Shown here in pieces: positions 56,130 to 64,000 of a stretch of DNA of 64,000 bases (positions within the stretch are counted from its first letter, which is position 1; every line of letters starts with the position of its first letter). A program made the translations under genes and the position numbers. Source of the DNA: Adiantum capillus-veneris (taxonomy: Eukaryota > Streptophyta > Polypodiopsida > Polypodiales > Pteridaceae); contig CM043953.1 in assembly GCA_014529385.2 (NCBI GenBank), positions 115,604,049-115,668,048 on the forward strand, in the 5' to 3' direction. Under the pieces are notes generated by a model that was not told the origin of the DNA, did not search any database, and saw nothing but the letters and a program-made list of their open reading frames with translations.

Positions 56130-56745
56130 TGTTAGGAAATAAGACGTAGCTAAATAGATAATTGAGTAGATTACTTAATGGAGAGAGACAGATTTATATA
56201 CACGAGATTATTGAGTAGAGAGAGAGAGAGAGAGTACACACGATATACGTGGTTCACCCAATGTGGGCTACGTCCACGGGAAAGCAGCCACTCAATGGCT
56301 TTAGTACTTCAAAACAAGAAGTAGTTTACAAAGGGATTATACCCTTAATGGAGCTCCCGCCTTGCTTCACTCTCACCACCTCACACTCACCTTGTTGCAT
56401 CAACTTCACACTATGAAATGTGTGTAGAAATGGCCTCCTTTTATAGGCCAAAAGAGCTGCCCTCTCTTATGAGAGACAGCCATGTGTAGCCGCCCTTGTG
56501 CGAATAAGTCCAAATCGGACCCTCCAATCCGCCCATGTGTGGCCGCCCTTGAGAAGACAAGTCCGCTTTTGAATTCGGCCACCGGCCATTGAATTCGGCC
56601 ACCGGCCACCGGCCATTGACTTCCGACCACCGGCCATTGGCCATTGACTACCGGCCACGGCCAATCGACCGGTTGTTTTCCGACCACTTTCCGGCCGCCG
56701 TCCGGCCATAATATTCCGGCAAAAAAGAATATTCCGGCGAAAAAG
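56130..56745 (-). mobile_element. Element F 3' LTR (5'-deleted)
   Basis: Aligns to 60659-61275 of the 5' LTR; the remaining 165 or so bases (61272-61438), including the TGTTAAG start and any polypurine tract, are missing. The break falls near an AAAGTTGCCC sequence shared by both sides. GGCCACCGGCCATT-type short repeats lie near 56575-56660. Confidence 0.85.
56438..56446 (-). promoter_or_regulatory. TATA box, element F LTRs
   Basis: CTATAAAAG within GGCCTATAAAAGGAGGCC on the minus strand; the functional copy would be at 60965-60973 in the 5' LTR. Confidence 0.6.
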
Positions 56746-58443
56746 AAAGTTGCCCACCTTTGTAAACATGTCTGCAGGATTTTCCCTTGTATGCACCTTT
56801 CCTAGCTTTAGTTGTCCCTCTTCCAAAAGAGTGTGTATGAAGTGATATCTCACCTCAATGTGCTTTGTCCTTGAATGAAAGGCTGAGTTCTTCGCAAGAT
56901 GGATAGCGCTTTGGCTATCACTATACAAGACATAATTGTCTTGTTTGAATCCAAGCTCTTCTAAGAATCTGTGAAGCCACAGAATTTCTTTGCTTGCCTC
57001 TGTCATTGCTACATACTCTGCTTCCGTGGTAGAAAGTGAAACCACTTTCTGCAGCTTTGAAGCCCAGCTTATTGCTGTGCCTCCAACCGTGAACACATAG
57101 CCAGTAGTGCTCCTTCGAGTATCTTTGTCACCTGCCATATCTGCATCAGCATACCCTTCTAGAAAAATATCAGTTCCTCCAAAATACAAAGCATTTGTTG
57201 TTGTCCCTTTTAGATACCTAAGTATCCACTTCACAGCTTGCCAATGCTCTTTACCTGGATTGTCCATGAACCTACTCACAACTCCCACTGCATGTGCAAT
57301 GTCTGGCCTTGTCCAGACCATAGCATACATTAGAGAACCTACCGCTGCAGCATATGGAACTTTAGACATATAGGCTATCTCCTCTTGTGTCTTTCGACAC
57401 ATATCCTTCGTTAGTTTAAAATGACCAGCCAAAGGTGTAGAAACTGGTTTTGCATTTTGCATTGCAAACCTTTCTAGTACTTTCTTGATGTAATCTTCTT
57501 GAGATAGCTTTATTGTCTTCTTCGTCTTGTCCCTTGATATTTTCATACCAAGTATCCTCTTTGCAGCACCTAAATCTTTCATTGAAAAAGATTTGGACAG
57601 CTCCTCTTTTAGGTCTTTGATGTCCTGTATGTTAGCACTTGCAATCAACATGTCATCAACATACAACATTAGGATGATGAATTTCCCATCTCCCAAATTC
57701 TTCGTGTAGACGCAGTGATCGGAGTTGCATCTTGTGAATCCATGATCCAACATCCATCGATCAAACTTCAAGTACCATTGTCTTGATGCTTGCTTTAAAC
57801 CATACAAGCTCTTCTTTAATCTGCAAACCATTTTCTCCTTACCTTTTACTTCATACCCCTTTGGTTGAAGCATGTAGATTTCCTCCTCTAAGTCACCGTG
57901 AGGGAATGCCGTATTTACATCCATTTGCTCGAGATTTAGATCATGAGCAGCCACAAGGCTTAAGACAAGCCTAATTGAGTTCATTTTTACAACAGGAGAA
58001 AATATTTCATTGAAGTCAATACCTTTCTTTTGAGAAAAACCTTTTACCACAAGCCTAGACTTGTACCTTTTCTTCCCACCTTCTTCTTCCTTTAGCTTGT
58101 ACACCCATTTGTTTTGAAGTGCCCGCTTACCTTTAGGCAACTCAACCAACTCCCATGTTTGGTTGCGATGTAGTGAGTCCATCTCCACTTGCATGCTCTT
58201 CGTCCATTCTTCTTTGGATTCATGTTGCATAGCTTCTTCATATGATTCTGGCTCTCCAGAATCTGAGATCAAGAGATGGTTGAAGGAAGGAACAAACCTT
58301 TCTGGAGGTCTACTTGCTCTTGTAGATCTTCGGGGAATAGGTTGAGGCTCCTCATTTGGTTGACGTTGTTGCACATTGTCACCGTTTGCAGTCCTTGAGT
58401 CTTCACCGTCCTTCACCGTCCTCAAGCTCCATGTACTCATCAC
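56746..58443 (-). pseudogene. Element F reverse transcriptase and RNase H
   Basis: Long open frame, running on into the LTR to 56467. RT signatures: NKWVYKLKEEEGGKKRYKSR, MDVNTAFPHGDLEEEIYM, LMLYVDDMLIAS (catalytic YVDD). RNase H: GYADADMAGDKDTRRSTTGY, LSTTEAEYVAMTEASKE, SDSQSAIHLAKN, RENPADMFTK. All catalytic positions look intact, so this is the best-preserved RT in the window, but it has lost its upstream frame at a 10-base tandem duplication (58401-58420). Confidence 0.9.
58401..58420. repeat. 10-base tandem duplication causing a frameshift
   Basis: CTTCACCGTC twice in a row; the extra ten bases shift the phase between the integrase and RT parts of the element F polyprotein. Confidence 0.9.
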
Positions 58444-59887
58444 CTGTTTCTTTTGTTTGTTTTCTTTCCAAGTAATCTTTGTACATATTTTTTTCGTTAA
58501 AAATTACATCCCTACTCCTTAAGATTTTACCATCTTCAGGATTCCATAGGCGATACCCAAAGTCTCCTTCTCCATAGCCAATGAAGAAACACTTTTTGGA
58601 CTTTGCATCTAGCTTTGATCTTAGGCTTCTATCTATGTGCATGAAAGCCTCACACCCAAACACTTTGAGAAATGCATAATTCACCGGTTTACTGGTCCAT
58701 GCCTCTTCTGGAACTCCTCCATCCAAAGCTGTTGAGGGTGACCGATTGATTAAGTACACAGACGTACTTATAGCTTTCGCCCAAAGCTCAAGCGATAGGC
58801 CTGCATGTAGCCGCATGCTTCGTGCTCGTTCCATGATTGACCTGTTCATCCTTTCCGAAATCCCATTTTGTTGAGGTGTCCTTGGGGTTGTCCTTTGCCT
58901 CCGAATGCCATTGCTAGCACAAAAGCTTTCAAAATCTTGGCTGCAATATTCGCCTCCATTGTCCGATCTGAGGCATTTAACCTTGGTACCTGTTTCATTC
59001 TCCACAAAGGCTTTCCACCTTTGAAATATGGAAAATACATCGGATTTATTCTTCATGATATAAACCCATGTTTTTCTAGTCGCATCGTCTATGAATGTTA
59101 CATAGTACAATGAGCCACCAAGTGATGGTGTACTTGCAGGACCCCAAACATTAGAATGAACCAACTCAAGTTTTTTATTTTTTCTTTCATTTCCTGATTT
59201 TTGAAATTTTACCCTCTTTTGTTTACCATAAACACAATCTTCACAGAACTCTAAGTCCACTTCTTTCAAACCTGGTAGAAGCTTCTTTGTTTGAAGGATT
59301 TGCATTCCTTTGGCACTCATATGCCCAAGTCGGTAGTGCCACACCGCACTGTCAACTTCTGTAGTTGCTGCACAAGCTGAAGGTTGTGTGCTAACAGTAC
59401 ACAAGTAAAGTGTACCGACCTTTTCACCCTTGGCAACCACCAAAGATCCCTTTGAGATCTTCCACCGTTTGTTTCCGAATGCAATGTTATGACCTTCATC
59501 GTCCAATTGTCCTGTAGAGAACAAATTTTTGCGAAGAGAAGGAACATGCCTAACATCTTTAAGCTTCCATTCATTTCCGTTAGCAGTTTTGACAGAAACT
59601 GTACCTTTGCCGAGAATCTCACAAGCTTCATCATCTCCCAAGTATACATACCCAAAATTACCTTTGGTGTAGTCTTGGAAATGTTTCTTGTGTGGTGTCG
59701 CATGGAATGAAGCCCCGGAATCTACTATCCAGGAATTAGACACATTGTCTAATGAGAGAATTAGAGCATCTTGCTCTACTTTACCTGCCACATTGGCCTC
59801 CGATGTTGGCTTGTTGTCTTGAGACTCTGTCTCTTTCTTCTTCTGCAATCCTTCTTGACCTGGCCCTTCTTGCCGCAGTTCCAACAT
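58403..59887 (-). pseudogene. Element F protease and integrase
   Basis: Protease motif SWIVDSGASFHATPHKKHF, pre-integrase zinc finger (HYRLGHMSAKGMQ ... CEDCVYGKQKRVKF), then integrase core. The first catalytic position reads LVHSNVWGP where Asp is expected (HSDVWGP), the second is intact (CLRSDNGGEYCSQDF), and the Glu is present (PQQNGISERMNRS). So the integrase lacks one of its three acidic residues. Joined to Gag by a one-base shift in an AGAAGAAG run near 59835. Confidence 0.9.
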
Positions 59888-60594
59888 TCAAGAACTGACT
59901 TTGTTCGTGATTTGCTCCGTCTTGAGCGATCACGACCCTTTTGGTTTTTGAACCTCTCCTTAGGCCTTCCTCTTGTTTCCACTGATAGTGCAGCACTTGA
60001 TGATTCTCCTATGCTTCTCCTTCGCATTTCCTCGCTTAGGAGAACACCCACAACATCATCAAACTTAAGAGTATTTGTGCCAGAGATAGAATTACTTACA
60101 GCCATCACAAGGCTGTCCCAACTATCCGGTAGAGATGATAGTATAAGGAGAGCTCACACTTCGTCATCGAAATTGATTTTCACTAATCGAAGTTGACTTA
60201 TGTTTGTGTTAAAGTCATTTAGGTGTTCTGCAACTGAACCATTCTCTGCCATCTTTAGATTGAACAAGCGCTTCATAAGAAATACCTTATTGGATGCCGA
60301 TGGTTTCTCGTAGAAGTCGTCAAGTGACTTCATCAAGTCCTCCGTGGTCTTCATCTCCGAAACATTGAAGGCCACCGTTGACGCCAAGCTTAACCGGATT
60401 GTTCCCAGTGCCTTTCGATCAAGGACATTCCATGCTTCATCTGCCATTGTTGCGGGCTTCTTCGCAAGACCGCCTAGTGGCAAATAGAGGTCCTTCTGGT
60501 AGAGATAGTCTTCAATCTGCATCTTCCAATGTTGGTAGTTTTTGCCGTTGAACTTCTCAATCTTGAGCTTCCCTTCCTCCGCCATAACTCCCAC
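59776..60594 (-). pseudogene. Element F gag
   Basis: Starts MGVMAEEGKLKIEKFNGKNY, a typical copia gag opening, with WKMQIEDYLYQKDL and VLDRKALGTIRLSLA. A TGA at 60154-60156 stops it after FDDEV, but the same phase continues (ALLILSSLPDSWDSLV). The knuckle CWNCGKKGQVKKDC has Gln instead of His, so zinc binding is doubtful. Confidence 0.9.
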
Positions 60595-60644
60595 TCAATT
60601 CAAGGAATCCTTTCCATGAGATAATTTAGCTACGAGCAAACCTT

Positions 60645-60656
60645 GCTCTGATACCA
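60645..60656 (-). promoter_or_regulatory. Element F primer-binding site
   Basis: TGGTATCAGAGC on the minus strand, two bases from the LTR. Confidence 0.9.
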
Positions 60657-60658
60657 GT

Positions 60659-61438
60659 TGTTAGGAAATAAGACGTAGCTAAATAGATAATTGAGTAGAT
60701 TACTTAATGGAGAGAGACAGATTTATATACACGAGATTATTGAGTAGAGAGAGAGAGAGAGTACACACGATATACGTGGTTCACCCAATGTGGGCTATGT
60801 CCACGGGAAAGCAGCCACTCAATGGCTTTAGTACTTCAAAACAAGAAGTAGTTTACAAAGGGATTATACCCTTAATGGAGCTCCCACCTTGCTTCACTCT
60901 CACCACCTCACACTCACCTTGTTGCATCAACTTCACACTATGAAATGTGTGTAGAAATGGCCTCCTTTTATAGGCCAAAAGAGTTGCCCTCTCTTATGAG
61001 AGACAGCCATGTGTAGCCTCCCTTGTGCGAATAAGTCCAAATCGGACCCTCCAATCCGCCCATGTGTGGCCGCCCTTGAGAAGACAAGTCCGCTTTTGAA
61101 TTCGGCCACCGGCCATTGAATTCGGCCACCAACCACCGGCCATTGACTTCCGACCACCGGCCATCGGCCATTGACTACCGGCCACGGCCAATCGACCGGT
61201 TGTTTTCCGACCACTTTCCGGCCACCGTCCGGCCATAATATTCCGGCGAAAAAGAATATTCCGGCAAAAAAAAATTCAGGGCCTTTAAAGTTGCCCCTGA
61301 TTCTTGTCCGTGAAAATTTTGGTTTCCGGTGAGTGATTTTCCTTCACGCACGATGGCTTCTCCTCATAATGGGGGCCTTACAAATGTGCGCTTTTACCAC
61401 AGAAGATTACAAGGGTAAATCAGGCTCCATACTTAACA
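60659..61438 (-). mobile_element. Element F 5' LTR
   Basis: 780 bases, minus strand TGTTAAGTATGG to CCTAACA. TATA at 60965-60973. Confidence 0.93.
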
Positions 61439-61997
61439 AGATTATCTCCCTTTTAGCCCCGTCATAGAGATGTCATCATCTCTAATCTAGGCCTTAGTGA
61501 AGATAGTCATAAAAGCACATATCTATATCCTAGATCTTGTTCCCCTTTTATCTCCCCATATTAAATGATCAGTTTAACATGAGAAAATCATTTGGTGGAG
61601 TTAGATATTAGATTTTATGACAGGACTCATTCTTAAGAGCACATACACCTAGTGCTGCTAGAAAGTGCGTCCATTCCAATGATTCAAGAGAATCTTTTGG
61701 AAAGGGTTCAAGAACATAATTTTCATCTTCGATTTCTCTCTTAAGGATGCATTCTTCTCATCTTATATTCCCACATTGTGATGCTCCACATATCCATAGC
61801 TCGTTTGGTTTTCTAAACCAAGCTAAAAGTTTGGATCCGGCTAAAGTAGCATAGTCGAACTCTTCAATAGAGGTTTGGTTTACATCCGTGTAGCTATGGT
61901 CCTTTATGTTTATTCTTGTTGTGATTTCCATATGCTTTAGGTAAATATGGTTGTACCCTCAATCTTGGACCATCTTAAACTATCTCATGAATGGTTG

Positions 61998-62579
61998 TCA
62001 AAGAATATTTTCGTAGTTATTATGCTTGCCAAAGTCAACAATAGCAAAGGTATGTTCATACTCAATGCCACAAGAAGCTACTATAATTTTCTCTAGTAGT
62101 CTCATGGGTTTTTCCATATGACCATCTGGTAATTGTAACTTCATTTGCGTGGAATGAAAGATAGGTTTTTTCCATTTTTTCAAATCACTTTAGTGGAATG
62201 GAAACACCAGCTTCACTATCTAGAATAGCCATGGTGGAAATTCCTTGATATTCTAAAGGAGTGGTATCTCCATCATCAACTTCAAAATATTCTCCTACCT
62301 TGTTCAATGGTAGAGGTTTCGTATTTATTTGAGGCTCTTTTAACTCTCTTATTCCTTCTTGGATTTTGGAATCAGGATCCTTTACTCGAAATTTCTCCAA
62401 GCAGTTTCCCTGGTTGCCCACATGTTTGGCCCAATTCTAAGAAGCTCGGCTAAAGTGATAGTACAAGTCACTAGTGTGGATAATAGGTCTATCAAACCTT
62501 GTGTATCCATGACTTTCTTTGAAGAAATATTTTGAGAAGCAATTGCTTTTATCTCAGATCTTGCTTCAAACTCACCCAT
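61998..62579 (-). pseudogene. Element D protease and upstream linker
   Basis: 62382-62579 contains TITLAELLRIGPNMW, a conserved linker phrase before protease in this element group. 62185-62421 ends MAILDSEAGVSIPLK, where the active site D-S-G is D-S-E. 61998-62183 continues the fold (MKLQLPDGHMEKPMRLLE, CGIEYEHTFAIVDFG). Split by stops; inactive. Confidence 0.72.
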
Positions 62580-62645
62580 ATAGGATGGTAGATTTTTTAG
62601 TGATTGAGGTTGGATATCTATAGATTTTACAGATCCCTTATCTTC

Positions 62646-64000
62646 TCAATACAAATGCAAATCTAGATCAGCATGTGGTCTAGTCTTAAATTTTTCAATG
62701 GGAGGAAGAAAAGTATCTCTTTTTGTCTTGGTCAAATTCACTTGTTGACTTATCTCGTTATCCTCATTTGTTTCTCTGATTTGTTTCCATAGCGCATCCA
62801 AACCATTTGTTTCTCTCTCAATATGCGATATGTTATGATGAAAACCTTTAGATACTTGATTTCTTGTGTTCATCATTATCCTTGGTTGTTCGATTGGATT
62901 TTCTAACTTTTTTAATTGTAACAATTCTAGATTTTTAATTATTCTTTCAGTCTTTGGAATTTGTCGAATTATTGGACAAGGTGAAGGGACATCAATCCAC
63001 CCTTTTGGTTTACTTAATGGTGGTTCAATCAAGGCTTGGGTAGCTTTGATCATCTTTTAAAACATCTCTAGTCTCTGTATCTCTGCATAGCGATATGCCA
63101 TCCACCTTAGTTCTTGAATTTGATGTTGCTTTAATATGGCCTCATAAGCTTCCATGAGTGCATCCAAGGGTTCATCGATTTTTTCTACAGCCATCCTGAA
63201 CTAGCACTCTTTGGGTTTTAAGTCTTTTTTGGCTCTATGGGCTCTGGTGATTTGGTTTTTAGACTAGATTGGCTTTCCAATTGCTCTAGTCTATTCTTGG
63301 TATCTTTTTGTTCATCTGCTAGGGCTAACTATTCATGTTCCTTCCTAGCTTTCATTCTCTCCTTCCTAGCTTTCCAACTATTTCTTTGACTTTTTCTTCC
63401 TAAGCTAGGTGCATCCCTTTTGGGTTCTTATGGGATTGGTTCTTCTATGGTGGCTGGTTGGGCTTGAGTCCTTGTGATGACAACCTGTAATGGTATCATT
63501 GTTTCCCTTTTTGAGCCACTGCTTGATGGGATTTCTTCCAAGATGTTGAATGTTGCTTTAATAGCCTTGTCTGTATTCTTAAGGCAGTCTGGAATGAAAT
63601 GAGTTATTCTGCACTTTGGACAATATGAATTTATCCTTATGATTTCATCATGTGGACAAACATTCATCATATGGTCCCCTCCACATTTATAACATGGTCC
63701 CATTCTTGGTTTTGTCCTCTTAGAGCTAGTCTAGGTGCCCCCGGAGCAATTCTTTGTTGATAATAAGGTCTTGCCCTCCAAAACCTCCGTTGGCTATTTA
63801 CCTTACAATTATGTCATCTAAACTATACCTTCCTTCTCCTGCAAATTGAGCTCTCATTGGTGGTCCAAAATTTCCAATCATACTCCACTATTCCGGAGCT
63901 TTTGGCTCTTTTGGTGGATAATATGTCGGATTCATCATATATCCACCTGATTCTTTGTAATATTCTTGTATTAGTACTAAGCCTTGTTCCTCTGATTCTT
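62646..64000 (-). pseudogene. Element D gag (partial, runs off the window)
   Basis: 63428-63703 has two zinc knuckles, CYKCGGDHMMNVC and CPKCRITHFIPDC, both with CX2CX3HX4C spacing. 62646-63053 is a hydrophilic linker (PLSKPKGWIDVPSPCPIIR). Before the knuckles, broken frames give IGNFGPPMRAQFAGEG-like sequence near 63830-63880. The start of gag lies beyond the window. Confidence 0.65.

Larger units (their letters stand above)
56130..61438 (-). mobile_element. Element F: Ty1/copia element
   Basis: 5.3 kb, 5' LTR at 60659-61438, gag, protease, integrase, RT and RNase H in copia order, and a shortened 3' LTR. Perfect 5-base target duplication. LTR differences by eye are near 2%. Inactivated by a premature stop in gag, a one-base frameshift, a 10-base duplication, an integrase catalytic change and loss of part of the 3' LTR. 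Motifs resemble Tork/Tnt1-type elements; lineage tentative. Confidence 0.93.
40552..61622 (-). mobile_element. Element C: chromovirus carrying two nested insertions
   Basis: Bounded by LTRs (3' at 40552-42272; 5' at 54599-61622 interrupted by F). After removing E and F its length is about 9.05 kb. Same family as A. gag is interrupted by E at 46385/53085 and the 5' LTR by F at 56129/61439. Multiple frameshifts and stops. LTRs differ by a few percent by eye, older than E and F as expected from nesting. Confidence 0.92.
54599..61622 (-). mobile_element. Element C 5' LTR, split by element F
   Basis: Left part 54599-56129 and right part 61444-61622 together give about 1710 bases aligned to 40552-42272. 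Element F and one copy of its 5-base duplication account for the rest. Confidence 0.92.
36623..64000 (-). mobile_element. Element D: old gypsy element, split by C
   Basis: Minus-strand order: Gag knuckles and linker (64000-62400), protease (62421-61998), insertion of C (61622-40552), linker and RT (40513-38871), RNase H (38870-38238), zinc finger and integrase (38151-36623). It is heavily eroded in every domain. The window ends inside its gag. RT-integrase signatures resemble element G rather than the chromoviruses. Confidence 0.8.

Noticed and set aside
56406-56687. WP/GG-rich ORFs near 56406-56687 and 60933-61236
   Set aside because: They are translations of GGCCACCGGCC-type short repeats in the F LTR, not genes.

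Overview
This is a gene-poor stretch of a plant nuclear genome made almost entirely of LTR retrotransposons. Evidence: chromodomain Ty3/gypsy and Ty1/copia polyproteins, tRNA primer-binding sites reading TGGTATCAGAGC (initiator-Met type), polypurine tracts, TG...CA LTR ends with 4-5 bp target-site duplications, and no recognisable cellular gene, rRNA or tRNA. The species cannot be named from this sequence.

Layout. (A) 1-6511, plus strand: a decayed chromovirus; its 5' LTR lies before the window and its 3' LTR is cut off at 6511. (Gap) 6512-7779: no gene, one 29-base poly-G run. (G) About 7780-11574 and 19788-21067, minus strand: an older non-chromoviral gypsy element with an aspartic-protease-like domain and a W-[VI]-P-K repeat region downstream of integrase, then an intact unknown 144-aa ORF. 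(B) 11575-19787, minus: a second, somewhat divergent chromovirus inserted into the RT of G. (Relic zone) 21068-36600: a probable diverged LTR, decayed minisatellite, two copia relics, a degenerate coiled-coil ORF, a three-copy inverted LTR-like cluster and an unidentified ORF. (D) 36623-40551 and 61623-64000, minus: an old gypsy element split by the next insertion. (C) 40552-61622, minus: a chromovirus of the same family as A, inserted into D. (E) 46386-53084, minus: a young non-autonomous LTR element inserted in the gag of C. (F) 56130-61438, minus: a copia element inserted in the 5' LTR of C.

The nesting is therefore D > C > (E and F), and G > B. LTR comparison by eye ranks E as youngest (4 differences in 1164 aligned bases), then F, B and C. 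Every autonomous-type element is broken by stops, frameshifts or catalytic changes. Only E keeps a long open frame (858 aa), although it has no RT, RNase H or integrase.

The most unusual object is E. It has three overlapping leader ORFs, the first carrying a perfect CCHC zinc knuckle, then a poly(A)-rich tract and a Gag fused to about 500 residues of unknown sequence with a strong hydrophobic segment. It would need enzymes supplied in trans. The second most unusual is the post-integrase part of G.
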